Shown here: positions 22,814 through 34,954 of the stretch, piece by piece
Layout of the letters: the number at the start of each line of letters is the position of its first letter
Numbering within the stretch: the stretch's first letter is position 1
NCBI GenBank assembly: GCA_026168455.1
Contig: CM047431.1
Location: forward strand, 47,185,466-47,249,465
Source of the DNA: Theocolax elegans
Taxonomy: Eukaryota > Arthropoda > Insecta > Hymenoptera > Cerocephalidae
Length of the DNA stretch: 64,000 bases
Direction: 5' to 3'
The notes under the pieces: generated by a model
What the model saw: only the letters and a program-made list of their open reading frames with translations
Database searches by the model: none
What the model was told of the DNA's origin: nothing
Position numbers and translations under genes: made by a program

Positions 22814-22935
22814 GTTGAAATAGTGGCAATGTACCGTGAAATAGTAGAAAACTCTACTGTAAAATAGTGTAAATTGCTCGACTGATATTTGCGATCACTT
22901 TTCACTATCTTACAGTGGTATTTTACTATTTCAAC
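22814..22935. mobile_element. MITE of about 120 bp (copy in duplication III-a)
   Basis: GTTGAAATAGT at 22814 and ACTATTTCAAC at 22925-22935 are inverted. The interior repeats GAAATAGTAGAAAACTCTAC and its rough complement. No open frame. Duplicated at 26201-26320. Confidence 0.6.
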
Positions 22936-23684
22936 GTTAGAGAATATTAAGAATTAATAATTACGAAGATCCGTAGCGAATAACGTCTAAATTGTGTACG
23001 TAAAAGTCTGGAAAAAAAATGTTGCGCGTTACATTTCTGTAGGCATGACACGGTCAGCATATTGCCATAAAAGAAAAGAGCGCGGATCCATTTAAAAAAA
23101 ATCCAACCTGAAATAAAATTGATCTTGTATACCGATTTGGCGGAGAGAAAAAAAAACGAAGAAACGATTGATAAATTAGATGGAATCAAGAAACCCGTAA
23201 AAAAAAAGAAGAAAAGAAGGAATAGAGAAAATATCCTGGAGCAATTTCCTGGTAAAAGTAAGAAATTTAAACTGCCAGAAAGTAAGAGAAGAGGGAGACA
23301 GTGAGAAGAAAAATACATGGGCTCCTCTTATACGCGACATAATTTTCCATTATCGTCTCTTTCCTCGATCCGCACACGACGTCGACGAGTCTCGAGGAAC
23401 AGAGCGATTTCCTAATTCAGTGGGATCGTTCGCCGGGGCGCGATTATCGAGTTTACGGAGACGAAGAGAGAAGAGAAAGAGGAAGGGAAGAGGAAGAGGA
23501 GGGATCTGGGAAATCGAGAACAGAGGGTACGGAGACGCAAACTCGATGGAAATTGCGTATCAATCCGTAAGTAAAGAGTCCAGAGAAACTGCTGCTCGTC
23601 GCGGGTACCTCCCGAGGGAAATGCGCCTGAGCCTCTTTTCCCTTCCGTTCAGTCTATCACTTTCTTACCTTTCTTATTTTCTTA

Positions 23685-23690
<6 letters not shown>

Positions 23691-23749
<59 letters not shown>
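23691..23749. repeat. (CT)n microsatellite
   Basis: An uninterrupted CT dinucleotide tract of about 59 bases. It recurs at 27069-27126 in the duplicate. Confidence 0.95.
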
Positions 23750-23755
<6 letters not shown>

Positions 23756-24388
23756 TAATACACGTCAGATCATCCACTTTACTCTTGATCTTCTTAATTG
23801 CAGGATCTAAACCAATGTACATCCGATTTCATTACCGAGTGAAATTTGGACTAGCAAATTTTTCATGATATATAGACGAATACCATCGTGCGCGAACCCA
23901 GCAGTCTTTCCTCTTGTCTAAAGCAAAAAAATAGATAATATGTATATATAACCACAACCATTTGATTTATCAATTTTCGAAAAGCAGAATACTGAACGTT
24001 ACGAGTTAAAAACCAACTCGGGGGAGCATCAATTTTCTTTAAATTTTCAAAGGTACACTCGGAGCGTCGTCCCAAAAACAAAGTTCCATCGAGTCTCTGG
24101 TTAAAATACTTTTACTATTCTATACGAACTGTAATGGAAAACACTCTCACACGTACGTACGCACGTACATACGAACTGTTTTCATTCTTACAAAGCTCGT
24201 CTTCCGCTTTGAAAAAACAAAAAACGACGTAGTGGGTGGGAGAAGGTGAGCTGAGTGCGCGACCCAAAAGAATTTGATTTCCTCCCAAACTGCGAGGGCG
24301 CGGGGAACTTTAGAAAATTCTTCCTAGTTCCTCTTCGCGTCTTCCCTCTTAAGACTTCAATCAACATTCTACAATCGGAAGTTGAACC

Positions 24389-24492
24389 TTTAAGGTCAAA
24401 GTGCGCACGAGAAAATTACATCTGGATCGTATAAATCGTGACCTCGGTTGGCGTGAACCAGACGACCTCCCCGGCCAACCAAAGGATTACAA
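24389..24492 (+). other. Possible small exon with GTGAGT donor
   Basis: An open stretch reading ...HLDRINRDLGWREPDDL and ending KDYN lies directly before GTGAGT at 24493. Its base use is less AT-rich than the surroundings, and a candidate acceptor AAG lies just upstream (24392-24394) but with a weak pyrimidine tract. I do not recognise the peptide. It could be a 5' UTR exon. It is duplicated unchanged at 27768-27871, inside duplication III. Confidence 0.25.
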
Positions 24493-26200
24493 CGTGAGTC
24501 TGTACTTTGTCATATCTTCTTACTCACACATATATATACACCTCTTCACTCGACTATTTTTCAAACGTGTGCAACGTCAAGTGTATAACAGTACGAGTTA
24601 CAAAAGGGATACCGTGCACTTGGTTCATTACCAGTTCTAGATAATCCAAAAATGTTATAAAGTTTTATGGTTTTTATATCTCATGTTGGTGCAATGTTAC
24701 AAACAGTCCAAAATTGAAATTATTCGGAAAAATTAACATTATTAGCATTTTTAACAATTTTTTAACTCAAAAAACTATCAACTTTTTGTTATATTTGTTA
24801 AATGGAGAAAATCTAAATAAATTTAAAGAAGAATCTGTTACAATTTACTATAAAACCATAATAATCTTATAAATACAAAAAAGGAACGTATGACGAATTA
24901 TATTTTAATAAACAAAATTTTTCTCTATAGCTAACATTATCTTTCTTTTGGCTCCCAACAGGTTTGTGGCCGAACTTTTTTGAGACGAGTTACGGCATTT
25001 TTAATAAAACGATGATATGTAATATATGCAATTTTCATATAAATTGTTTTTAATTTTCATTAAAAATGCCAAAACTCGGATGAAAGCCATTGAATCGCAA
25101 ATAAACTCATTTATTGCAAACAAATTTACCTGTATTCGATAACAATGTAAAATAAAAAAAGAAAGAAGAATATATATATATATATATATAAAAGTGCAAT
25201 AAAAATTTGCGTAAACATTAAAACAGTGGCAACCGTTACACCGTGCGAATTATATTTATTATTATTATTATTATTATTTTTGACATTTATATTTACTTAT
25301 GGACATATACTTCGTGCAAGTGTAAGCGGACTCGATGAAAAGAAAAAAAGAGGAAGCATGCGTATATACATGTATATATACAACTAATGAGCGATTCCGA
25401 GGAGAGGAGTGAGAAGAGACGAAAAAAGTTACTCCGGTGCCGGAAACCATCGAGAGGATCCGCAACTAGACCGGATTCGTGAATTTGACAATTCAGGATG
25501 GGAAAGGGTTTGTATATGTATATATATATACGCGAATGGTACTGAGAGTAAATGAGCGTATCAGAAACGAACGAGATATAGAAGAGAGAAGGTATACCGC
25601 TTGATACGTATAGAGAGAAGGAGAGTTTGGAAATTAATGATGAAAGAGAGAAAGAGATAGAGAGGTTTGAGTAAATGTACGAAAAGAGAAGTTAAAAGGA
25701 GAGAGAGATAGATAGATAGAGAGAAATGGAGAGAAATCGATGTCCGAAAGAGAAGAGAGCAAGAGAGCGAGAGAGAGAGAAGTAAAAAGAGAAAGGAGAC
25801 CCGGACGAGGGAAACAGTGGATAGCCGTGTGCAACTGCGAATTTGGGTAGGATCGATAATAATGTTCTGAATGAGTAAAATAAAGGGGTCGGTTCGTTGT
25901 AATTTTTCAATGAAATGCCATGCACGCGAAAGCAAAGAAGGTACACACCGGGAATCGGGATGCTCCACTCTTTTTCCTCCTCGTGGGCGCAAACTCGTCG
26001 CGGCGGGGAATAGCAAGAGGAAAGTTAATCAAACGTGATATGAAAAACTTTTCTTCCTATAATACTGACCCAAGTTTTTCATCTCATCTCTCCCTCTTTT
26101 TTTTTTTTTTTGCTTTCTCATTATCCGATTACTCGGGTAAATATTACATTTTTATTCCGGCTCGATATTCCCAAGTTTATATATAGTCCTTCTCCGTAAA

Positions 26201-26320
26201 GTTGAAATAGTGGCAATGTACGTGAAATAGTAGAAAACTCTACTGTAAAATAGTGTAAATGCTCGACTGATATTTGCGATCACTTTTCACTATCTTACAG
26301 TGGTATTTTACTATTTCAAC
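26201..26320. mobile_element. MITE of about 120 bp (copy in duplication III-b)
   Basis: Duplicate of 22814-22935, with GTTGAAATAGT and ACTATTTCAAC ends. Confidence 0.6.
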
Positions 26321-27064
26321 GTTAGAGAATATTAAGGAATTAATAATTACGAAGATCCGTAGCGAATAACGTCTAAATTGTGTACGTAAAAGTCTGGAAA
26401 AAAAATGTTGCGCGTTACATTTCTGTAGGCATGACACGGTCAGCATATTGCCATAAAGAAAGAGCGCGGATCCATTAAAAAAATCCAACCTGAAATAAAA
26501 TTGATCTTGTATACCGATTTGGCGGAGAGAGAAAAAAACGAAGAAACGATTGATAAATTAGATGGAATCAAGAAACCCGTAAAAAAAAGAAGAAAAGAAG
26601 GAATAGAGAAATATCCTGGAGCAATTTCCTGGTAAAAGTAAGAAATTTAAACTGCCAGAAAGTAAGAGAAGAGGGAGACAGTGAGAAGAAAAATACATGG
26701 GCTCCTCTTATACGCGACATAATTTTTCCATTATCGTCTCTTTCCTCGATCCGCACACGACGTCGACGAGTCTCGAGGAACAGAGCGATTTCCTAATTCA
26801 GTGGGATCGTTCGCCGGGGCGCGATTATCGAGTTTACGGAGACGAAGAGAGAAGAGAAAGAGGAAGGGAAGAGGAAGAGGAGGGATCTGGGAAATCGAGA
26901 ACAGAGGGTACGGAGACGCAAACTCGATGGAATTGCGTATCAATCCGTAAGTAAAGAGTCCAGAGAAACTGCTGCTCGTCGCGGGTACCTCCCGAGGGAA
27001 ATGCGCCTGAGCCTCTTTTCCCTTCCGTTCAGTCTATCACTTTCTTACCTTTCTTATTTTCTTA

Positions 27065-27068
<4 letters not shown>

Positions 27069-27126
<58 letters not shown>
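27069..27126. repeat. (CT)n microsatellite (duplicate)
   Basis: CT tract of nearly the same length as at 23691-23749. For a hypervariable microsatellite, near-equal length implies a very recent copy or one locus assembled twice. Confidence 0.95.
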
Positions 27127-27133
<7 letters not shown>

Positions 27134-28047
27134 TAATACACGTCAGATCATCCACTTTACTCTTGATCTTCTTAATTGCAGGATCTAAACCAATGTACAT
27201 CCGATTTCATTACCGAGTGAAATTTGGACTAGCAAATTTTTCATGATATATAGACGAATACCATCGTGCGCGAACCCAGCAGTCTTTCCTCTTGTCTAAA
27301 GCAAAAAATAGATAATATGTATATATAACCACAACCATTTGATTTATCAATTTTCGAAAAGCAGAATACTGAACGTTACGAGTTAAAAACCAACTCGGGG
27401 GAGCATCAATTTTCTTTAAATTTTCAAAGGTACACTCGGAGCGTCGTCCCAAAAACAAAGTTCCATCGAGTCTCTGGTTAAAATACTTTTACTATTCTAT
27501 ACGAACTGTAATGGAAAACACTCTCACACGTACGTACGCACGTACATACGAACTGTTTTCATTCTTACAAAGCTCGTCTTCCGCTTTGAAAAAACAAAAA
27601 AACGACGTAGTGGGTGGGAGAAGGTGAGCTGATGTGCGCGACCCAAAAGAATTTGATTTCCTCCCAAACTGCGAGGGCGCGGGGAACTTTAGAAAATTCT
27701 TCCTAGTTCCTCTTCGCGTCTTCCCTCTTAAGACTTCAATCAACATTCTACAATCGGAAGTTGAACCTTTAAGGTCAAAGTGCGCACGAGAAAATTACAT
27801 CTGGATCGTATAAATCGTGACCTCGGTTGGCGTGAACCAGACGACCTCCCCGGCCAACCAAAGGATTACAACGTGAGTCTGTACTTTGTCATATCTTCTT
27901 ACTCACACATATATATACACCTCTTCACTCGACTATTTTTCAAACGTGTGCAACGTCAAGTGTATAACAGTACGAGTTACAAAAGGGATACCGTGCACTT
28001 GGTTCATTACCAGTTCTAGATAATCCAAAAATGTTATAAAGTTTTAT

Positions 28048-28443
28048 TGTAATAACCAATGGATCTTAAATAGTAATTCACCTATTCACGATAAAAGTTT
28101 ATCGATAAGATAAGTTGCTTCGGGAAATTTAAATGTTATTCGACTAACAAGGACAGTGTCACATTTTCGGGAAACGGATCTTTACTGAACTCAAGGATAT
28201 GGTTTCTACTATAAAAATATGACGAAACTCGGAGTTACAGATGACAATGCCCCTTTTTACGGAATTTATAAGTAAATAACAAAAAATTCCACAAACAAAA
28301 GGTTTGAATTTTGTTGCTTATAACACTCAAGCAAATAGAGATGTGCTCTCAAACTTAATTTTAAAACAAAGCTGAGATCGAGTAACGAAAATTTTTTAAC
28401 CCATTAAGACCTAAACTTAATCTAAACTAAAATGTTCAGAAGG
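28048..28443. other. AT-rich spacer
   Basis: No gene, repeat or structure I can support. Confidence 0.4.
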
Positions 28444-29087
28444 TCAATTTTATACATCTTGGAATACGTTGGGTCAAGTTGAAATTAATAATAAACTGAA
28501 TAATATTACATAATCTATAATTTTCGTGAAATACGCGTATTATAAATCTTGTTGTTATCTTTCATTGGAACGAATGATTCATTTAAGTGCTTAACTTACC
28601 GTATCCCGAAAAAAATACTTATATTAAATATTGTGAAATAAGTTTGACCGTATTAAAATTGATATCACTGTCTATCTAAATAAGAGGTCGTTTTTTCTCA
28701 AAATTCTGAAATGAAACATTTTTAAATAAAAAATTAAAATAAATAGTTGTTTACTTTATCAAATTTCTTACCCTTTTAATTATACCACTTTAAAAACGTA
28801 CCTTTACACTTTCTATCGACATAGGTCGAAGAAAATCGAATAAGTACACAGTAAAGTGAATTGACGCAGAAAATATGAAATATCGAGGAAGAAAAGAAAT
28901 AAGTTAAAAAGGGACAAAAAAACGACAACTTTATAACGATGAGAATTCCGAGTATAAGGGTGATATCCATCCGGAAGTTACACGTTGTTGCAGCATCCCA
29001 AGATGTAGATAGTACGTATATATATATACATGCTCGAGTGCATTCGGTGGAGGTTGGAAATATTTCATGCCTCTCTAGCGTCGGCAA
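28444..29087. repeat. Duplication IV, first copy (about 640 bp)
   Basis: Matches 29837-30478, from TCAATTTTATACATCTTGG to CTCTAGCGTCGGCAA. It contains a TATATATATACATG run and a less AT-rich 150 bp near its end (28939-29087). Confidence 0.9.
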
Positions 29088-29122
29088 TAAAGATAGATAC
29101 TCGAACCCAAATCGAAAAGAAA

Positions 29123-29348
29123 AGCTGAGATTAAATAGATATAATTAAAAAAGAAAGAAGCTCAAATCGTTAATTTGGAGCCAAGCTATAGAGAAAAATA
29201 AAATTGATGAATTTCGGCCAAAAACGTCAATACATTTTTACTACTAAACTTTAGTTAAAATTTTCATCAATTTCTTGTTTTCTCTATAACTTTGCTCCAA
29301 ATTAACCGTTTTAAGCTTCTTTTTCAGAAATCATATCTACTTGATCTC
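29123..29348. repeat. Imperfect hairpin element
   Basis: Left arm GAGATTAAATAGATATAATT... through GTTAATTTGGAG (29127-29180) pairs with right arm CTCCAAATTAACCG... through ATATCTACTTGATCTC (29294-29348). Arms of about 80-90 bp with bulges; probably a decayed MITE. Confidence 0.5.
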
Positions 29349-29836
29349 TACTTTCTTGTAAAATATATATCGAATATCTAACTTTATTCGTTTCCTTGGG
29401 TACATTAACGCATTAGGGTCTAAAAATCTGACATTCCTCATACTTTTATGTTACAAAACATATCCTAGAGTTTGGTTAAGATCCATGATCCAAAGACCGT
29501 GTCCTCTCCTAGATAGTCAGACATTTTTAATGACTTACACTTCTTTGATAATAAATAAAAACATTGATGCATAATTCAAATAAAAACCAACTTTTTGACA
29601 GATTTTAACAAATGAACGTCGAACCCAAAGTTAAAATGCAGAAAAGGATAATTAAAGTAAATGTAAACAGTCAATTACGAAGAAGACTTAGAACTGCATG
29701 GTAAGTGCAGTATTTTTTTTTCACTCAGCATATGTGGCATAGGTCTATACATATAGTCGAAAAAGCAATTATAAAAATTGTCTTAAAGTGTGTTAAAAAG
29801 AAAAAAGAAACAGTAATGTATAGTTGTGCGTAAAAC
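29349..29836. other. Unique spacer between the copies of duplication IV
   Basis: AT-rich; no gene or structure recognised. Confidence 0.4.
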
Positions 29837-30478
29837 TCAATTTTATACATCTTGGAATACGTTGGGTCAAGTTGAAATTAATAATAAACTGAATAATATT
29901 ACATAATCTACAATTTTCGTGAAATACGCGTATTATAAATCTTGTTGTTATCTTTCATTGGAACGAATGATTCATTTAAGTGCTTAACTTACCGTATCCC
30001 GAAAAAAATACTTATATTAAATATTGTGAAATAAGTTTGACCGTATTAAAATTGATATCACTGTCTATCTAAATAAGAGGTCGTTTTTTCTCAAAATTCT
30101 GAAATGAAACGTTTTTAAATAAAAATTAAAATAATAGTTGTTTACTTTATCAAATTTCTTACCCTTTTAATTATACCACTTTAAAAACGTACCTTTACAC
30201 TTTCTATCGACATAGGTCGAAGAAAATCGAATAAGTACACAGTAAAGTGAATTGACGCAGAAAATATGAAATATCGAGGAAGAAAAGAAATAAGTTAAAA
30301 AGAGACAAAAAAACGACAACTTTATAACGATGAGAATTCCGAGTATAAGGGTGATATCCATCCGGAAGTTACACGTTGTTGCAGCATCCCAAGATGTAGA
30401 TAGTACGTATATATATATACATGCTCGAGTGCATTCGGTGGAGGTTGGAAATATTTCATGCCTCTCTAGCGTCGGCAA
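29837..30478. repeat. Duplication IV, second copy
   Basis: Direct repeat of 28444-29087, separated from it by about 750 bp of unique sequence. After GTCGGCAA the copies diverge; here the flank is GC-richer (CCGCGTCATTC...), and the first copy enters the hairpin element instead. Confidence 0.9.
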
Positions 30479-30984
30479 CCGCGTCATTCTTTCCGACCCA
30501 TTCGTATTTGATGAGAAACTCGAGATTCTCTCCCGACACCTTGAGAATATATATCAACTGATAGTCCGCGCGCACTCGATCTCTTTAACTTAATAAATTA
30601 ATTAACAAATTTATTTATTATTATTTCGGAGATATTGTGGTGAATTTATTGTGGTTCGTCAGGTGTACATTGTTTCAAAGAGTGTTACAATTTATTGATT
30701 TCCACGTACCAGTATACTGTAAATTTATAAATTTTGTAGATTCAATTTCAATATTCACATCCTTTTCTGAGAACAAAAATTTTTGAAAATATTTGTATTA
30801 TTAACTTAGTGCAATTCAAATAACAGATAAACTCCTAGGTAAAAAAACAAAGTTATTAAATTTTATAAAAGATTGTATATTAATTTTTTATAAAGAATTG
30901 ATCCTATAATTAACATTTTTATAAATATTTCAGAAATAATCTTTTTTAACAAAAATTGTGAATAAATATTTTTTTACCCTTTTC
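30479..30984. other. Flank of duplication IV and AT-rich spacer
   Basis: 30479-30590 is less AT-rich and open in one frame, but no domain is recognisable. The rest is AT-rich with no supported feature. Confidence 0.35.
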
Positions 30985-31100
30985 ATCTAAAAAGTCTACT
31001 TTATTAACCTGTACGAGTGGAGTAACATTGTACTTTATTCCTTGGATCACTTTATTCCCCGTAGACTCATTTTATTCATCGTAGACTTACTTTTTTGTTT
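30985..31100. repeat. Dispersed repeat fragment
   Basis: ACGAGTGGAGTAA... through CGTAGACTTACTTTTTTGTTT recurs with about 80-85% identity at 56885-56995. The matching other part, ATATGCACTTCGGGAGTAAA, occurs at about 32054 (and 33697 in the duplicate) and at 57157. This is an interspersed repeat whose interior differs between copies. Confidence 0.55.
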
Positions 31101-32730
31101 ATAACACTTACACGCTTAAGTTTTCAGATTGGAAACGAATCAAAGCCATTGAGTTTTAGATTTAAATAAGCTTAAATTGCATGGTCAATCTAATAGATTG
31201 AATTATTTCAATACCTTAGATTGGTATACTAATTGTCACATTATATTACATTATTAATTAATCTATTAGACTGATGCTAATCAATCTTCTAGATTAATTA
31301 ACACTCGCTTGAGTAAGTGCAAAAGTTAATTGTTTCAGATATATATTAACTATAACATTTTATTAATTGCAATGAACATTTAAATTAGTAATTAAGCTAT
31401 TAAAACTACATTAGTACTGTACATTCTATAAATACATTAATTGTACATTATCAATACATTATTAATATTAATAATATTGTACATTAATAGTGCTCAAAAA
31501 TATTTGTTAAAAAAGTATTGCGCCCTTTTTCTTAGTCACACGAAGGATTGGATTTATTTTTGTACTGTGATTACACAATATTACGAATCAAAATATAATT
31601 TATTCTTCTTTTCATTAAAGCGATGTGATATAAAGTTAAAGGCATGTTTGTTTTATTTAAATCCGACTTAAACCGACAAAATACCATATTATCAAAATAT
31701 AATTTAATTCATTGAATTTGTTTACAAACTATTAGATTTAAACGTATTAATCTATTAGATTGAGCATATTTTTTAAGACGAAACTGAAAAACAATCTACT
31801 ACATTAATCAATTTCAATCTACAAGATTACCATTATCAATAATTTTTAGATTGAAAAATTAATCTATTAGATTGTATTGCCTATGAAAAGGAGAGAAGCG
31901 AGAAATAAAAAGGTGGACTGCGATCATGGACTTTTTCTACACGTACACAATTATATTTCTTATATAATTAAATATATCAAAAAATTTTACAGTACTGAAA
32001 AAAATTTAGGAATTAAAACGAAAATAACTTTTCAAATGAGGGTGAAAAATTGTATATGCACTTCGGGAGTAAAAGGCTGTTATTCCCTTGGATGAATTAC
32101 TGCCAAAAGCTAATTTAATTCAAATGCCTATTTTACTCCCTATAAATGCATAAATTAACTATTATAAAATTATGATAAAATGTTTATTATTATACAAAGT
32201 TTTACGACTTATTATTATCGTATTTCTTAATAATTTTTACGGACATCGACTTGCGACTTTGGAAGTATATGAGAAGAATAGAGTGAGCGATAAGACGTCT
32301 CGACTAATCGAAGCCTACATAGCATCGTGGACGTTAGCCCGATGGGGTTATATAGAGTACGAAATGCGTAAAACCAATCTCCGTATCTTCCATCTCTCAT
32401 CCTCCGTAGATTTTTTCGCTCCTTGTTTTTTTATACGTAACAAATTAATATTTAAATTTATAATCCTGAATTGAATTGCATTACTTATAATAAACTAATT
32501 ATTTTTAAATTATAAACAGTGCACTAGGTATATATGAATGCTCGCAATCATCATGCCATAACAACAAAAATCTCCTATAAAAATATATTACACAATATAT
32601 TTACACAATTGCAAAGCGTAGTGTAGAAAATCAATAATTTGGTTTCCTTTCTTATAAATTTTAAATATCTTTTTAAAAATAAAAAAAGACTATTATATAA
32701 AAACATGTAAATAATAAATGATCACGTATA
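31091..32730. repeat. Tandem duplication V, first copy (1.64 kb)
   Basis: Exact head-to-tail duplicate of 32731-34374, beginning TTTTTTGTTTATAACACTTA. Copies differ mostly by one-base indels, which shift the small open frames (one at 32172-32474 is broken in the duplicate). That argues that none of these frames is a gene. Confidence 0.92.
31186..31874. repeat. Cluster of AATCTATTAGATT palindromic motifs
   Basis: The 13-mer or close variants occur at about 31187 (AATCTAATAGATT), 31260, 31283, 31749, 31794, 31820 and 31861, in both full palindromic and half-site forms. They flank a less-patterned interior, so they could be subterminal repeats of a transposon. The cluster is present again at 32827-33515. 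Confidence 0.5.
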
Positions 32731-34374
32731 TTTTTTGTTTATAACACTTACACGCTTAAGTTTTCAGATTGGAAACGAATCAAAGCCATTGAGTTTTAGA
32801 TTTAAATAAGCTTAAATTGCATGGTCAATCTAATAGATTGAATTATTTCAATACCTTAGATTGGTATACTAATTGTCACATTATATTACATTATTAATTA
32901 ATCTATTAGACTGATGCTAATCAATCTTCTAGATTAATTAACACTCGCTTGAGTAAGTGCAAAAGTTAATTGTTTCAGACATATATTAACTATAACATTT
33001 TATTAATTGCAATGAACATTTAAATTAGTAATTAAGCTATTAAAACTACATTAGTACTGTACATTCTATAAATACATTAATTGTACATTATCAATACATT
33101 ATTAATATTAATAATATTGTACATTAATAGTGCTCAAAAATATTTGTTAAAAAAGTATTGCGCCCTTTTTCTTAGTCACACGAAGGATTGGATTTATTTT
33201 TGTACTGTGATTACACAATATTACGAATCAAAATATAATTTATTCTTCTTTTCATTAAAGCGATGTGATATAAAAGTTAAAGGCATGTTTGTTTTATTTT
33301 AAATCCGACTTAAACCGACAAAATACCATATTATCAAAATATAATTTAATTCATTGAATTTGTTTACAAACTATTAGATTTAAACGTATTAATCTATTAG
33401 ATTGAGCATATTTTTTAAGACGAAACTGAAAAACAATCTACTACATTAATCAATTTCAATCTACAAGATTACCATTATCAATAATTTTTAGATTGAAAAA
33501 TTAATCTATTAGATTGTATTGCCTATGAAAAGGAGAGAAGCGAGAAATAAAAAGGTGGACTGCGATCATGGACTTTTTCTACACGTACACAATTATATTT
33601 CTTATATAAATTAAATATATCAAAAAATTTTACAGTACTGAAAAAATTTAGGAATTAAAACGAAAATAACTTTTCAAATGAGGGTGAAAAATTGTATATG
33701 CACTTCGGGAGTAAAAGGCTGTTATTCCCTTGGATGAATTACTGCCAAAAGCTAATTTAATTCAAATGCCTATTTTACTCCCTATAAATGCATAAATAAC
33801 TATTATAAAATTATGATAAAATGTTTATTATTATACAAAGTTTTACGACTTATTATTATCGTATTTCTTAATAATTTTTTACGGACATCGACTTGCGACT
33901 TTGGAAGTATATGAGAAGAATAGAGTGAGCGATAAGACGTCTCGACTAATCGAAGCTCTACATAGCATCGTGGACGTTAGCCCGATGGGGTTATATAGAG
34001 TACGAAATGCGTAAACCAATCTCCGTATCTTCCATTCTCTCATCCTCCGTAGATTTTTTCGCTCCTTGTTTTTTTTATACGTAACAAATTAATATTTAAA
34101 TTTATAATCCTGAATTGAATTGCATTACTTATAATAAACTAATTATTTTTAAATTATAAACAGTGCACTAGGTATATATGAATGCTCGCAATCATCATGC
34201 CATACAACAAAAATCTCCTATAAAAATATATTACACAATATATTTACACAATTGCAAAGCGTAGTGTAGAAAATCAATAATTTGGTTTCCTTTCTTATAA
34301 ATTTTAAATATCTTTTTAAAAATAAAAAAAGACTATTATATAAAAACATGTAAATAATAAATGATCACGTATAT
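32731..34374. repeat. Tandem duplication V, second copy
   Basis: Colinear with 31091-32730 at an offset of 1640 bp, joined with no intervening base. Confidence 0.92.
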
Positions 34375-34472
34375 TTATCGTATATTATTATTCCAAAGTT
34401 TATTAGAGAATAAAACGCTGGAAAATTTAAAAATATAAGATTGCAAAAATTCGAAGTTATATAAATACTTAT

Positions 34473-34865
34473 ATGATAAATGAATTTATTGATCTCCACA
34501 AGCCAAAGACTATTGCTCACAACTCAGTAAGGCGGACTGTATTAATACCAGCCACTTTAAAAACCTCACAGGATGAGTGTTTGAAAAAAGACCAAGACAA
34601 GCTAAGTCAAAATAAAAAATTTAATTGATTGTAGTATATAATTAAAAAAACTAAAAAAACGGAAAAAAAAGAAAGAAAGGAACTGAAAATTTATTGTATT
34701 TCGCCCTGAGTATGCCTGGTGGGCTCATCAGTAGAGTCCAGGCATCTCGTCTCTAGATACGGATGAATGATATAATATAAAAATTTGGAAACCAGCTCTA
34801 TCCCGACGAGGAAGACATGGGGTATATGTGCCCTACCGATAGCGAACTTTAGTAAGTGCCACTAA
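34473..34865 (-). mobile_element. Hammerhead inverted-repeat element, minus orientation (copy 4)
   Basis: The same family as 1681-2150 but clearly diverged. On the minus strand it reads CATATACCCCATG, CTTCCTCGTCGGGATAGAG, the hammerhead (34760-34696), a T/C-rich tract, then the right arm (34620-34473) ending ATAAATTCATTTATCAT. The upstream arm is missing here. A separate palindromic fragment of the same family lies just beyond, at 34955-35375. Divergence of the flanks from copies 1-3 shows this is not part of the recent duplications. Confidence 0.6.
34696..34760 (-). ncRNA. Intact type III hammerhead ribozyme
   Basis: Read on the minus strand: stem III 5' strand GTAT (34760-34757), cleavage-site C17 at 34756, stem I TAGAG (34755-34751) with CTCTA (34736-34732), core CTGATGA (34731-34725), stem II GCCC (34724-34721) with GGGC (34706-34703), core GAA (34702-34700), and stem III 3' strand ATAC (34699-34696). 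A15.1-U16.1 is present and all conserved core bases are right. Loop I carries ATGCCTGG and loop II CCAGGCAT, which are exact reverse complements, so an 8 bp loop-loop interaction can form. Such contacts are what make natural hammerheads fast at cellular magnesium. The chain enters and leaves through stem III, hence type III. Predicted activity: self-cleavage after 34756. Confidence 0.88.
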
Positions 34866-34954
34866 TTAACAGGTAGCCCCCTAACGCACTTACAAATAAC
34901 TAATGTCTTAATCGTCAGAATATTGCCAAATAAAGCATTTAGTGATCTAATGCC

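Larger units (their letters stand above)
21280..24662. repeat. Tandem duplication III, first copy (about 3.38 kb)
   Basis: The sequence from TTTTATGGTTTTTATATCTC is repeated from 24663, offset about 3383 bp. The boundaries share TTTTAT (21280, 24663, 28042). Copies differ by rare substitutions and many one-base A/T/AG indels. It holds a MITE, GA/CT-rich tracts, a long (CT)n at 23691-23749 and a possible small exon ending at 24492. Confidence 0.9.
24663..28041. repeat. Tandem duplication III, second copy
   Basis: Colinear with 21280-24662 over its whole length. It ends at TTTTAT (28042), after which unique sequence resumes. Confidence 0.9.

Noticed and set aside
32172..32474. Open frame of about 100 codons in duplication V
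   Set aside because: The duplicate copy carries frameshifts and no domain is recognised.
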